This document shows positions 36,916 to 46,218 of a stretch of DNA of 64,000 nt, one piece after another. The translations under genes were made by a program, and so were the position numbers. Positions within the stretch are counted from its first letter, which is position 1, and each line of letters starts with the position of its first letter. The notes under the pieces are model-generated. The model was given only the letters and a program-made list of their open reading frames with translations, did not search any database and had not been told where the DNA came from. Origin of the DNA: Listeria farberi (GTDB lineage Bacteria > Bacillota > Bacilli > Lactobacillales > Listeriaceae); the NCBI RefSeq assembly GCF_014229245.1, contig NZ_JAARZJ010000001.1:186001-250000 (forward strand), given 5' to 3'.

Positions 36916-38559
36916 TTAAACTCCTTTATAAGTTGGTTGCCACATCTCACGTTCGACAGCTTTTGTGACACTTGCTAACTCGACTTGGTGGATATTTTCT
37001 TTGATTGCTTGGTTCGCTACCGCAATAGCAACCGCGCGAGAAGTTTCTCTAAGTGTATGCACATGTGGTAAGAGAGCAGCACCAGGTTCGTTTGCAGAAA
37101 TTTGATCACTAACGGCACTTGATGCAGCGGCTAGCATGCTGTCTGTAATAAATTTAGACCGTGTAACAAGTGCGCCAAGCCCAAGCCCTGGATAAAGAAG
37201 GGCGTTATTTGCTTGACCAATTTCATACGTAATATTTTGATAAGTCACGGGCTGGGACGGACTTCCTGTTACGATTAGTGCTTTTCCATCTGTCCATTTA
37301 ATCAAATCTGCGGCAGTTGCTTCAGCTAATTTGGTTGGATTTGACAGTGGCAAAATTGCAGGTCGTTCTGTATGCTCTGCCATTTTTTTAACGATGCTCT
37401 CTTTAAAGGCTCCAGTAACGCCAGAACAGCCTATTAACATTGTTGGATGAATTGCTTCAACTAAGTGTTCTAATGTATCAGTAGGCACGCTTGACCAGTC
37501 AGAAGCAAGGTGCGCATATTTCTTTTGACCATCTGTTAAGTCGGTCATATTATCAAGTACTAAGCCACTTCGGTCCATTAAGTAAAAATGTTTTTTGGCA
37601 CTTTCAAAAGGGAGGCCGGTTTCGCGCATCAATTGTCCACTGAGTTGATCAGCAATACCGATCCCAGCAGTTCCAGCACCGAAAATAATAATTTTTTGTT
37701 TGTTTAAAGGAATGTTTGAAACGTTAATTGTTGCAAGAGCAGCAGCAACAACCATCGCGCCAGTTCCTTGTATATCATCATTAAACGTACATATTTTATC
37801 ACGATAATTGTGGAGGATACGACTTGCATTTCTTCGACCAAAATCTTCCCAGTGAAGGATAGCACTTGGGAAAACATCGCTCATAACTTTCACAAATTGA
37901 TTGATAAAAGTATCATAATCGCTTTCTGACAGGCGCGGACGTTTATTTCCTAAGTATCGCGAGTCTTCAAGTAGTGTTTTGTTATTTGTTCCTGCGTCAA
38001 TGACAACTGGGAGAACACGATCAGGGGAAAGCCCAGCTGCAACCGTATAAACCGCTAATTTTCCAACTGCTATTTTGACTCCATTCACGCCCCAATCACC
38101 AATGCCAAGCACGCCTTCACCATCTGTAATCACGATCATATCAATATTTGGATTGTTTTGCGCATAATTTTCAACGGATGCTCTTAGTTTTTCAGGTGTA
38201 AATGCATCAATAAATAAAGCTTCATCCGGAGCAGTGTAGTCTGTATGATAATTTATTACCGCATCCCCAATCGTTGGCGTATAAATAATTGGCAAATATT
38301 CGCTCACATTTTTTGTAACAACGTAATAATAAAGTGTGCGATTTTCGTTATATAAGTTCGTTAAAAGTTGGTGTTTATGTAGAGGGGATGCTAAATTTTT
38401 TAGTTGGTTTTCGGTGCGCAGAGCTTGTTGTTCGATTGTTTCGATAATTGGCGGCAGTAATCCGTCTAATTTATAACGTTCTCTTTCTTCTTTTGTAAAG
38501 GCTGTTCCTTTATTTAATAATGGGTTATTCATATAGTCAAAACCTGATTTTAAAGTCAT
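36916..38559 (-). CDS. malS: NAD-dependent malic enzyme
   Basis: A 547-residue malate dehydrogenase (oxaloacetate-decarboxylating) that makes pyruvate from malate. YTPTIGDAVINYHTDY (near residue 97) is the malic enzyme signature. VITDGEGVLGIGDWG and FNDDIQGTGAMV follow, and GAGTAGIGIADQL is the NAD-binding motif (near 300). ATG 38559 lies 8 nt after AAGGAG. It is the first gene of a two-gene unit with the serine hydrolase. Confidence 0.93.
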   Translation of the reverse strand: MTLKSGFDYMNNPLLNKGTAFTKEERERYKLDGLLPPIIETIEQQALRTENQLKNLASPLHKHQLLTNLYNENRTLYYYVVTKNVSEYLPIIYTPTIGDAVINYHTDYTAPDEALFIDAFTPEKLRASVENYAQNNPNIDMIVITDGEGVLGIGDWGVNGVKIAVGKLAVYTVAAGLSPDRVLPVVIDAGTNNKTLLEDSRYLGNKRPRLSESDYDTFINQFVKVMSDVFPSAILHWEDFGRRNASRILHNYRDKICTFNDDIQGTGAMVVAAALATINVSNIPLNKQKIIIFGAGTAGIGIADQLSGQLMRETGLPFESAKKHFYLMDRSGLVLDNMTDLTDGQKKYAHLASDWSSVPTDTLEHLVEAIHPTMLIGCSGVTGAFKESIVKKMAEHTERPAILPLSNPTKLAEATAADLIKWTDGKALIVTGSPSQPVTYQNITYEIGQANNALLYPGLGLGALVTRSKFITDSMLAAASSAVSDQISANEPGAALLPHVHTLRETSRAVAIAVANQAIKENIHQVELASVTKAVEREMWQPTYKGV

Positions 38560-38623
38560 TTCAAGCACTCCTTTTCATTCTATTCTATTTTACATGGGGG
38601 AGAGGAGAATAACAACTGATTCC

Positions 38624-38663
38624 AAAAAAAGAAAACCTGAAACCAATCAGATTTTCTTTTTTA
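38624..38663 (-). terminator. Terminator of the c-di-GMP operon
   Basis: On the minus strand GAAAATCTGA pairs with TCAGGTTTTC (one mismatch), followed by TTTTTTT. It ends the leftward four-gene unit. Confidence 0.75.
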
Positions 38664-38667
38664 CATA

Positions 38668-39351
38668 TCAATGAAAATAGTAACCTTGTGCATAGGGGAT
38701 GCCAATTTCTTGAAGGAACTTTAGTTGTTCTTTTGTTTCTACTCCTTCAACAATCAAGGATTTATGATGCTTTTTAACGTAATGATGAAGTTGCTCAAAG
38801 AAGTTTCTCTTGCCGTCACTTTCAAATAAATCTCGAAGTAATAAGCGATCAGTTTTGACAAAGTCAGAATGGTGCGCAAAAACGCGATGCAAGTCGGCAT
38901 AACCGGAGCCAAAATCATCAATAGCAAATTTAGTTTCATGTTTTTTCTGGAATAAGTGTAGTTGTTTTTCTAAGTCATTCATGCGTTCTTGAGGTAACTT
39001 GGATGTTTCCAAAAATTCAAAAACTATTTTCCCGTTATCAAGAAGGGTATCATGTAATTCTTCTTGATTTTCTAAAAACGTGTCATAGGAAATATTGACA
39101 AATAATGGCGTATTTTCGCCTTTTTTAAAGCACTTGACTGCATTATGAAGCGTGAGCAGTTCAAACGCTTTTTGCAGACCATCCTGTTCCGCTTCTTCAA
39201 TAAAATCACTAATAGCATTCCAGTGATTTGTTTTTAAGCGGGTGAGTGACTCATATCCGAAAACTTGTGTATTTGAGACAGCAACAATCGGTTCGTATAT
39301 TGTATCAAAAAGGTTTTGATCAATAATCTCACTTACGGAGGGCTTTTTCAT
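38668..39351 (-). CDS. pdeC: EAL-domain cyclic-di-GMP phosphodiesterase
   Basis: A 227-residue protein that is nearly all EAL domain, with no sensor part. The signature reads ESL instead of EAL (YESLTRL, residues about 33-39). The other catalytic residues seem present: Asn in FVNIS, Glu in FEFLETS, the Asp pair in IDDFGSGY, Lys in VKTDRLL, Glu in VEGVET and Gln in AQGYYF. It should hydrolyse c-di-GMP to pGpG. It closes the operon after the two cyclases and the hydrolase, 18 nt from the previous gene. It matches what is called pdeC in L. monocytogenes, as far as I recall. Confidence 0.88.
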   Translation of the reverse strand: MKKPSVSEIIDQNLFDTIYEPIVAVSNTQVFGYESLTRLKTNHWNAISDFIEEAEQDGLQKAFELLTLHNAVKCFKKGENTPLFVNISYDTFLENQEELHDTLLDNGKIVFEFLETSKLPQERMNDLEKQLHLFQKKHETKFAIDDFGSGYADLHRVFAHHSDFVKTDRLLLRDLFESDGKRNFFEQLHHYVKKHHKSLIVEGVETKEQLKFLQEIGIPYAQGYYFH

Positions 39352-39369
39352 TTGTCCAACTTCTTTCCG

Positions 39370-40374
39370 TTATTTCTTAAGAGTTATTTCTTTATTTATA
39401 TAATCGAAAAAATGGGTTGTTTCAGGATTTGACGTGTCCATTTTCTCTAACAACTCTTTGGTGATTTTACCATTTTTAGCTTGATTTGTCTTGTTAAAAT
39501 ACTGTGTCAAAAAGGCATAAACGGCGGTTGATTCGTTTTTAGAGTTCGGATTTTTTGTTTCTCTATTATATCTAGCATAAATTCTTCCTGTTGAAGCGAG
39601 TTCTGTTTGCAGAAATTGATCGAATTTTGGCTCTACTATACCATTTTCGTCATAATAGGCGATGGCTATGAGCATTTGATCAATCATGTTGACCTCGTTT
39701 GCATTAGCATTTTGAAATTGGTTATTTTGAAACACTTCTGTAAAAAAAGGTGTGGCGCTAACATTTCTAATAGGTGTATAGGCTTTTGCGCTATAGTTAA
39801 TGTGTTGCATTGCTTGGATATTTAGATAACTTAAATGAAGTGTATCTGCTTTTTTCTTATGAACAAAATCATAGAAATCCACTGGAATTCCTTGATTGGT
39901 ACTATATTTCTTCGTGTTAAAGAGAATTTTATTGGCAAGCGTTTGATAGGCTTGATGGTTCCATTTTTCACTAGCTTGATATAGCGCTTCTGTAATCCGA
40001 AAATCATCTACAATAGCGTTGGTCGTTGTACTATCAGTTGCTTCCCATTTAATAAAATTATCTGTAGTTATAAAATATTTTTGTAAAGTAGTTACTTGTT
40101 CTTGAAAAGTTTTGCTGTCATTCACTTCTACTAAATACTCCATATAAAGTCCGATGCTCTCAGCTAAATAGTGCGGTTCTTGGGCATTTTTGTAATCCAT
40201 AATTAAACCGTTTTTGGTCATATAATTTCCTTTTACATAACTTTGTACCGAGCTTGAAGTAGGCTTTGTTTCTTTAGGTGCACTTAAAGTATTTTTTTGT
40301 TCTGGGCGGAGAAAGATGTATATTCCAGTGCCAATAAAAAGTAGTAATACAACTATAAGAATTATCCGTTTCAT
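39370..40374 (-). CDS. Membrane-anchored GH8-like hydrolase of the c-di-GMP operon
   Basis: A 334-residue protein. Residues 1-22 form a hydrophobic anchor (KRIILIVVLLLFIGTG), without a lipobox, so the rest lies outside the cell. The exported part is helical. LAESIGLYMEYL (Glu72) and NAIVDDFRITEAL (Asp123, Asp124) resemble the catalytic Glu and Asp positions of the (alpha/alpha)6 GH8 family, which includes BcsZ-type glycanases. I cannot confirm this without a profile search. The start overlaps the dgcB stop by 4 nt, so it is made with the cyclases. A role in trimming or releasing a c-di-GMP-controlled exopolysaccharide is an inference. Confidence 0.6.
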   Translation of the reverse strand: MKRIILIVVLLLFIGTGIYIFLRPEQKNTLSAPKETKPTSSSVQSYVKGNYMTKNGLIMDYKNAQEPHYLAESIGLYMEYLVEVNDSKTFQEQVTTLQKYFITTDNFIKWEATDSTTTNAIVDDFRITEALYQASEKWNHQAYQTLANKILFNTKKYSTNQGIPVDFYDFVHKKKADTLHLSYLNIQAMQHINYSAKAYTPIRNVSATPFFTEVFQNNQFQNANANEVNMIDQMLIAIAYYDENGIVEPKFDQFLQTELASTGRIYARYNRETKNPNSKNESTAVYAFLTQYFNKTNQAKNGKITKELLEKMDTSNPETTHFFDYINKEITLKK

Positions 40375-41498
40375 TCGCTTGCCTCCTGATGAATGGCAAT
40401 TTGGTTACGCCCATTTTGTTTTGCTTGATAAAGTGCTTGATCGGCAGCCTCAAAAAGTGATTCCGTTGTTGTAAAATGACAATCCATGGATGCAACTCCA
40501 ATAGAGACCGTTACATTACCACTAACCGGGTTATATGGAAACTTGGCTCGTTCAATTTCATCTCGTAAAAAATCAGCAATTAAGGAAGCTTGCTCTGTAC
40601 CGACATTTTGCAGTAAAACAGCGAACTCTTCTCCGCCAATTCGAGCTAGCATCGTTCTTGGTGGAAAAGTTCGATTTTTAAGGATACTGCTAAACTGGGC
40701 CAAAACAGTGTTTCCAGCTTGGTGTCCATGAAAATCATTAATTTCTTTAAAATGATCAATATCAATAATAAAGAGTGATAATGCTTTTTTTCTTTTTTGT
40801 GATTTACTAAAAATCCAACCAAATTGCTGTGTAAAAAAGCGCATGTTAGGTAAGTTAGTTAAACTATCGGTCATCGCTGTTTCGGTCAAATTTTGAATGA
40901 CTAAATTACTTTTATCAATATAATTACATGCATAAAATACGAGCAAAGCAGTTACAAAAAATAATAAGAAGTACTCTATAATTTCAACGCCTCGCAAAAT
41001 TCGATTTTCGTCAAAATTATTTACAAAATAGTAAAGGATTGCTGGGAAATTCAAAATAATTAAAGCAACAAATTTTGAAAAGCGTTGTTTTTTCCAAAAA
41101 GTAATAAGTAAACAAGCTGCGAAAATAAGTGTCATTAAAATAATATAGCGACTAGTAACAGGTGAAGCGATATCAAAACTGATTCTTCCAAAAAGCATTA
41201 TTATATATGCAACAATAAGTGGAGTGCGACCTGCAAATACACTAGTAACCATCAAAATTAAAATCCGCATATTCGTATAAATAACAGGATTATTTTCGTA
41301 AGCACCTTCATAGATAAAATAAATACCTGCTAAACCATAATAAACACCAAGAAGAATAGAAAGAAAAAGCCGCCTATTCCCATTTTGGAACCAATTAGGA
41401 CGATATTGTCTTATTTTTCGAAAAGACATACCTTGGATAAAAAGGATAGCAAGAAAGAGCGCTAAACTATCTATGTAGGAATTAACTAGCTCAAACAA
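40371..41498 (-). CDS. dgcB: Membrane diguanylate cyclase (second of pair)
   Basis: A 375-residue protein with about six transmembrane helices in the first 190 residues, resembling a 5TM LytS-like sensor, followed by a GGDEF domain with an active-site RIGGEEF motif near residue 290. It converts two GTP to c-di-GMP. The allosteric inhibition motif RxxD is absent upstream of GGEEF, so product feedback of the usual type is not expected. The start is TTG (41498), 11 nt after AAGGAG. It lies 20 nt after dgcA and is clearly its paralogue. Confidence 0.88.
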   Translation of the reverse strand: MFELVNSYIDSLALFLAILFIQGMSFRKIRQYRPNWFQNGNRRLFLSILLGVYYGLAGIYFIYEGAYENNPVIYTNMRILILMVTSVFAGRTPLIVAYIIMLFGRISFDIASPVTSRYIILMTLIFAACLLITFWKKQRFSKFVALIILNFPAILYYFVNNFDENRILRGVEIIEYFLLFFVTALLVFYACNYIDKSNLVIQNLTETAMTDSLTNLPNMRFFTQQFGWIFSKSQKRKKALSLFIIDIDHFKEINDFHGHQAGNTVLAQFSSILKNRTFPPRTMLARIGGEEFAVLLQNVGTEQASLIADFLRDEIERAKFPYNPVSGNVTVSIGVASMDCHFTTTESLFEAADQALYQAKQNGRNQIAIHQEASE

Positions 41499-41518
41499 AT
41501 GGACTCATCTCCTTTTTA

Positions 41519-42658
41519 TTAAATAATTGGATCTGTTGTTTCACGAATATGCACTTGATTTCGTCCATTTCGTTTTGCATTGTAAAGTGCTTGGTCTGCT
41601 GCATGCATTAGTTCACGCGCACTCGGATAATTTTTGCCATCATAATTCGCAATGCCAGCAGAAATGGTGATAACCGACCCTGATGTCGCAATCGGAATAT
41701 CGATTTTTTCGACTTTTCGCCGAATCTTCTCTGCTAAATGTTCCGTTTCACTTACATTTATATTCGGTAAAATAATAGCGAATTCCTCTCCACCAATTCG
41801 AGATATAACTGTATTTGGTGGAAAACTAATTTTTAAAAGCAACTGGCTAAAAGTAGATAAAACACCATTTCCAACTAAATGACCGTACGTATCATTTACC
41901 CGTTTAAAATAATCAATATCAATAATGATTAAACTTAAGTTCGATTTTTTTAAAGTTGCATAGTTAAAAGCAGCTTCGAACGTTTTTTCAAAGTGGCGAA
42001 AGTTTGTAAGACCAGTAAGTGGATCAAGAATAGTCGATTGTTGCAAATCATAAATTAGCTTATTTGATGTATCAATATAATAAGCCGCTGAAATAATAAT
42101 AAAGGTAATAAAAAAAGAAACCAAGAAATAGAGTATCCACACTGGCAAATCATTCAACGTATATGATAGATGTATTTTTTGATGCAAATAAAAAAGCATT
42201 AGTGGAATGGCGCTAAGTTTGACGAGCACTACTTTTTGAACAGAGCTAAGACGTAGTTTAGCTACTTCCATACAAACAAAGTGAAAACCAATAATTAAAA
42301 ACACATAAATTAAATTGGCAAAGAGAGCATCACCTAGAAAGAGTTTTCCTGTCACAATGAGTAACAAAGCCATTGTAGCAGGCCCCGCTGATGAAAATAA
42401 GTGTAAAACTATTAAAATATTTAATAACATATCTGTATAAATCCCAGAATCCGTTCCGGGTAATCCGCGGATAATAAAATAAACACCTAGAAAGCCGTAG
42501 TAAATGCCCAGTGAATAATTAATAATTTCATTTGCAAATTTAATTTGGAACCAAGCAGGCTTTTTTTCTCTAATTGACCGCAGTGCCATTCCGTGAAAAA
42601 AAAGCGCTGATAAAAAAAGCGCCATGCTGTTCCATAATGAATCAAGAATATTTGGCAT
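41519..42658 (-). CDS. dgcA: Membrane diguanylate cyclase (first of pair)
   Basis: A 379-residue protein with the same layout as its neighbour: about six membrane helices (residues 5-190), a short linker with coiled-coil character (NKLIYDLQQSTILDPLTGL) and a GGDEF domain with RIGGEEF (near residue 300). Asp residues for metal binding (IDIDYFKRVND) are present. No RxxD inhibitory site is visible. The ATG at 42658 follows GGGAGA; an in-frame ATG at 42673 would contain that sequence. It is the first gene of the operon dgcA-dgcB-hydrolase-EAL. Confidence 0.9.
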   Translation of the reverse strand: MPNILDSLWNSMALFLSALFFHGMALRSIREKKPAWFQIKFANEIINYSLGIYYGFLGVYFIIRGLPGTDSGIYTDMLLNILIVLHLFSSAGPATMALLLIVTGKLFLGDALFANLIYVFLIIGFHFVCMEVAKLRLSSVQKVVLVKLSAIPLMLFYLHQKIHLSYTLNDLPVWILYFLVSFFITFIIISAAYYIDTSNKLIYDLQQSTILDPLTGLTNFRHFEKTFEAAFNYATLKKSNLSLIIIDIDYFKRVNDTYGHLVGNGVLSTFSQLLLKISFPPNTVISRIGGEEFAIILPNINVSETEHLAEKIRRKVEKIDIPIATSGSVITISAGIANYDGKNYPSARELMHAADQALYNAKRNGRNQVHIRETTDPII

Positions 42659-42977
42659 AAAAAAATCTCCCATATCTCAGCATAACGAATCAGCTGAAAA
42701 GTTAATATAGGCAGAATAAAAAACAAATGAATTTTTAGCTGAGACGCAGTACAAAGAACCAACTTATAGGCGAAAATAATCTCTAAGAGGATATGTGGTA
42801 ATGACAACGAGATGAGCCAAAATCTGCCTTTTTGTAATTAAAGCTGGATTTCAGTACAATGGATAGAATGAAGTAGAGGATTTTTAGTAGTCTGTAAACT
42901 TAACTATTTTCACATATTATTACAAAGAGTTATAAAAAAGTCAACTTGTGTCACAATTGATATAGAGGGGTGTAACA
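42659..42977. other. Divergent intergenic region between dgcA and the FAD oxidoreductase gene
   Basis: This 319-bp gap separates divergent genes. Rightward, TTTTCA (42907-42912), 17 bp, TTATAA (42930-42935) is a possible promoter, and TTGTGTCACAA, a symmetric 11-mer, lies at 42946-42956 just after the expected start. Leftward, a possible -10 is TATATT near 42703-42708 on the minus strand. No ORF is convincing. Confidence 0.5.
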
Positions 42978-44084
42978 ATGCAAAAAATAGTAATAATTGG
43001 TGGCGGAATTGTTGGATCAAGCGCAGCATATTTATTATCAAAAGAAAACGTCCAAGTAACGCTAATTGATTCTAATGAACCTGGACAAGCAACGAGAGCA
43101 GCTGCCGGAATTATTTGTCCGTGGCTTTCCAAAAGACGGAATAAATATTGGTACGAACTAGCAAGAAATAGTGCAGTTTTTTACAAAGAGATAGCAGAGC
43201 GACTTAGTAAAGAAACTGGAAGAGATTCAGGGTATAAACAAGTCGGTGTACTTGCGCTTCGGGAAACCGAAGAAAAAGTAACGGAGCTTTTTAACCTTGC
43301 TATAGAAAGACGAACAGAAGCAAATGTAATGGGTAATATTGAAAAACTATCAGAAGACGAAACAAAACAAAAATTTCCTTTAGTAAAACCTGGTTTTGGT
43401 TCTGTATATGTAAGTGGGGCAGCACGGGTTAATGGCGGTTTATTTTGTGAAACTTTATTATACGCGGCAAAAGAAAATGGAGTGGAAATCAAAGTTGGTC
43501 GCGCTCACTTTTCGTCAAAAGGAGAGGTCTTGGTTGATGGGAAAAAAGAAAGTTACGATAAACTAATTATCGCAGCAGGCGCTTGGCTACCTAATTTGCT
43601 AAAGGAGGCTGGTTTTCATACGGATGTTTTAGCGCAAAAAGGGCAATTACTTGAACTTGATTTTAGTGAGTATGAAACAGCGGACTGGCCAGTTATTTTA
43701 CCTCCAAGCGCAAAATCGATTGTTCCGTTTGAAAATGGAAAAATAATTGTTGGTGCTACCCATGAAAAAGCTGCTGGCTTCAATACGGAGCCAACAGCAG
43801 AAGGTAGGACTGAAGTATTATCAGAAGTTACCCGTTTTATGGAAGGGGATTTGGAAAGTAAAGTCACTAATGTAGCGGTTGGAACAAGACCATACACCTC
43901 TGATTTTGCACCACTAATCGGACAGTTACCTGGTTTTGAATCTATCTTTTTAGCCAATGGACTTGGTGCTTCTGGCTTAACGACTGGACCGTATGTTGGT
44001 AAATTGCTGGTAGACTTGGCACTTTTAAACACGACCGATTTAGCTTTAGAAAATTATGACCCAAGAAAGTACATTAGTAAATAG
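42978..44084 (+). CDS. FAD-dependent oxidoreductase (DAO/glycine oxidase-like)
   Basis: A 368-residue flavoprotein of the D-amino acid oxidase fold. IIGGGIVGSSAAYLLSKE is the FAD motif at the N-terminus, RAAAGIICPW follows, and the C-terminal GTRPYTSDFAPLIG and GLGASGLTTGPYVG are conserved. It could be ThiO (glycine oxidase) or a D-amino acid dehydrogenase; no thiamin gene is nearby, so the substrate is open. ATG follows AGAGGGGTG. The 3' end overlaps that of the convergent YitT-like gene by 11 bp. Confidence 0.8.
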   Translation: MQKIVIIGGGIVGSSAAYLLSKENVQVTLIDSNEPGQATRAAAGIICPWLSKRRNKYWYELARNSAVFYKEIAERLSKETGRDSGYKQVGVLALRETEEKVTELFNLAIERRTEANVMGNIEKLSEDETKQKFPLVKPGFGSVYVSGAARVNGGLFCETLLYAAKENGVEIKVGRAHFSSKGEVLVDGKKESYDKLIIAAGAWLPNLLKEAGFHTDVLAQKGQLLELDFSEYETADWPVILPPSAKSIVPFENGKIIVGATHEKAAGFNTEPTAEGRTEVLSEVTRFMEGDLESKVTNVAVGTRPYTSDFAPLIGQLPGFESIFLANGLGASGLTTGPYVGKLLVDLALLNTTDLALENYDPRKYISK

Positions 44085-44940
44085 GATTTTTGTTTTCGTC
44101 GAGTGTGAAACCTTCGCCCATCACATCATGAACAACGCTAACCGAAACAAAAGCATGAGGATCGACCGCTTGCACAATATTCTTTAATTGCACAATTTCA
44201 TTTTTCGCAACTACAATATAAAGCACATCTTGCTCATTTTTAGAAAAACCACCACGACCTTCGAGTACCGTTACACCACGATTCATCGAAAGCATTACGT
44301 GGGAAGCGATGGCATCATTATCTTTAGAAATAATCAAGGCACCGCGAGCAGCATAAGCACCTTCTTGCACAAAATCAATAACGCGTGAGCCAATGAAAAC
44401 AGCGACAAGTGTATACATCACTTGGCGAACATCTAAATAAGATAGAGAAGCCGCAAGCACTATCGCATCAATTGCAAAAAGAGTCCGTCCCATACTAATG
44501 CCTTTTGTGTGATTAAGTAATTTGGCGATAATATCACTGCCGCCAGTTGTACCACCATAACGAAACACAAGGCCTAGACCAATACCACTAAAACCCCCAG
44601 CAAACAGGGCAACTAAGAGTAAATCGCTATGTAAATCTAATGTATAGGGAATGCGCTGGAAAATCCATAAAAATAAGGAAAGGCTAACAGTACCAATTCC
44701 GGTATAAATGAGGGAACGACTACCTAATACACGCCAACCTATAATAAACAAAGGAATGTTCAAGACTAAGTTGGAATAGGCAGGGTCGATTTGGAAAAAA
44801 TGGAGTAGGAATAGTGTCACCCCTGCAAGGCCACCCTCACCGAGATTATTTGCGATATTAAAATTGACTAATCCAAATGCATAAATCGCTGTACCAAGCA
44901 TAATAAAGCAAATATTTTTTGTGCGAAGTGTTTTTAACAT
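44074..44940 (-). CDS. YitT-family membrane protein
   Basis: A 288-residue protein with five to six transmembrane helices (residues 10-165), then a C-terminal soluble DUF2179 domain (residues about 205-280, with RGVTVLEGRGGFSKNEQDVLYIVVAKNEI). GFSGIGLGLVFRYGGTTGGSDI is the family signature in the membrane part. Function is unknown; Bacillus ypjC in the same neighbourhood is of this family. ATG follows CAAGGAGGG. No terminator separates it from the convergent oxidoreductase gene. Confidence 0.87.
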   Translation of the reverse strand: MLKTLRTKNICFIMLGTAIYAFGLVNFNIANNLGEGGLAGVTLFLLHFFQIDPAYSNLVLNIPLFIIGWRVLGSRSLIYTGIGTVSLSLFLWIFQRIPYTLDLHSDLLLVALFAGGFSGIGLGLVFRYGGTTGGSDIIAKLLNHTKGISMGRTLFAIDAIVLAASLSYLDVRQVMYTLVAVFIGSRVIDFVQEGAYAARGALIISKDNDAIASHVMLSMNRGVTVLEGRGGFSKNEQDVLYIVVAKNEIVQLKNIVQAVDPHAFVSVSVVHDVMGEGFTLDENKNPIY

Positions 44941-44986
44941 AGCGTTTTCCCTCCTTGAATCTATTTAATAAGTAAGTAAAAAATCA

Positions 44987-45016
44987 TGGACTTGTATGTA
45001 TTTGTTTAGGTATAAT
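44987..45016 (+). promoter_or_regulatory. Promoter of the mazG-dapB-mgsA-cca-birA unit
   Basis: TGGACT (44987-44992), 18 bp, and a perfect TATAAT (45011-45016). It would drive the five overlapping or closely spaced genes that follow. Confidence 0.5.
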
Positions 45017-45079
45017 GAAATGAAGTTAACAATTAGACTTAAAACCTATTTTAGTTTAACACAAAAAGGGGGAAAACCT

Positions 45080-45415
45080 ATGGCGAAAACCATGGCAGAA
45101 ATACAAAAAGAAGTGGATGATTTCATTGGTGGATTCGAGGAAGGTTACTTTTCCCCGTTAGCAATGATGGCTCGGATTACAGAAGAAACAGGGGAACTAG
45201 CTAGAGAAATCAACCATTATTATGGTGAAAAACCGAAGAAAACAAGTGAACCGACTAAAACCGTAGCAGAGGAACTGGGCGATTGTCTTTTTGTTCTTAC
45301 ATGTATGGCAAATTCACTTGATATTGATATGGAAAAAGCACACGATACGGTCATGGCGAAATTTAAAGAACGCGATAAAGACCGCTGGACAAAAAAGGAG
45401 GAAAAATCAGAATGA
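45080..45415 (+). CDS. ypjD: MazG-like nucleotide pyrophosphohydrolase
   Basis: A 111-residue enzyme of the MazG/dUTPase-like all-alpha NTP pyrophosphatase group. [10 protein letters not shown] (near residues 37-46) and [10 protein letters not shown] (near 70-79) carry the metal-binding Glu and Asp residues. ATG 45080 follows AAAGGGGG; the open frame from 44996 would begin inside the leader and overlap the promoter. It overlaps dapB by 4 nt. It probably removes non-standard or damaged nucleotides; the natural substrate is unknown. Confidence 0.88.
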   Translation: MAKTMAEIQKEVDDFIGGFEEGYFSPLAMMARITEETGELAREINHYYGEKPKKTSEPTKTVAEELGDCLFVLTCMANSLDIDMEKAHDTVMAKFKERDKDRWTKKEEKSE

Positions 45416-46203
45416 AAGTAGCAGTATCAGGATTTAAAGGAAGAATGGGACACGAGGTTGTAAAAACGGTTTTAAAAGAAGCAGATTTAGAGTTGGTGGC
45501 GGTAGTTGACCATGAACCAAAAGAAAAAAATATACGTGAGATTACAGAATTCAGCACACTAGATGTGCCTGTTTTTGGCAATTTAAGCGAAATGTTAGAC
45601 GAAATAAAACCCGATTGCGTTGTTGATTTTACGACACCTAAAGTAGGGTATAGTAACACGAAAACTATTTTAGAGCACGGGGTAAGTGCGGTAGTTGGTA
45701 CAACAGGCTTTACACCAGAGCAAATCGAACACTTAAGAGAAATTGCAGAATCGAAAAAAATTGGAGCTTTAATTGCGCCAAACTTTGCTGTAGGAGCAGT
45801 TTTAATGATGCAATTTGCTCAAAAAGCAGCCAAATATTTCCCGAACGTAGAAATTATTGAATTGCACCATGATAATAAATTAGATGCGCCAAGTGGTACA
45901 GCTGTGAAAACTGCGGAAATGATGGCAGAAACACGTGAATTCGTTAAACAAGGTGCAACAGATGAAGTAGAACTTATTGAAGGGGCAAGAGGAGCAGAAT
46001 ATGAAGGCATGCGTATTCATAGTGTGCGTTTACCAGGACTTGTTGCACATCAAGAAGTGATTTTCGGAGCAGAAGGACAAGGCTTAACGGTTCGTCATGA
46101 CTCTTATGACCGGATTTCCTTTATGTCTGGTGTTGCTCTTTCTGTTCGTAAAACTAAAGAACTTGAAACACTTATTTATGGCTTAGAAAATATTTTAGAC
46201 TAA
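45412..46203 (+). CDS. dapB: 4-hydroxy-tetrahydrodipicolinate reductase
   Basis: A 263-residue NAD(P)H-dependent enzyme of the lysine and diaminopimelate pathway. [11 protein letters not shown] is the cofactor-binding motif (residues 7-17), GTTGF and [11 protein letters not shown] follow, and [15 protein letters not shown] (near 150) is the substrate-binding signature. It starts within the mazG stop (ATGA overlap). Confidence 0.96.
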   Translation: MKVAVSGFKGRMGHEVVKTVLKEADLELVAVVDHEPKEKNIREITEFSTLDVPVFGNLSEMLDEIKPDCVVDFTTPKVGYSNTKTILEHGVSAVVGTTGFTPEQIEHLREIAESKKIGALIAPNFAVGAVLMMQFAQKAAKYFPNVEIIELHHDNKLDAPSGTAVKTAEMMAETREFVKQGATDEVELIEGARGAEYEGMRIHSVRLPGLVAHQEVIFGAEGQGLTVRHDSYDRISFMSGVALSVRKTKELETLIYGLENILD

Positions 46204-46218
46204 GGATAGGTGAATGAG

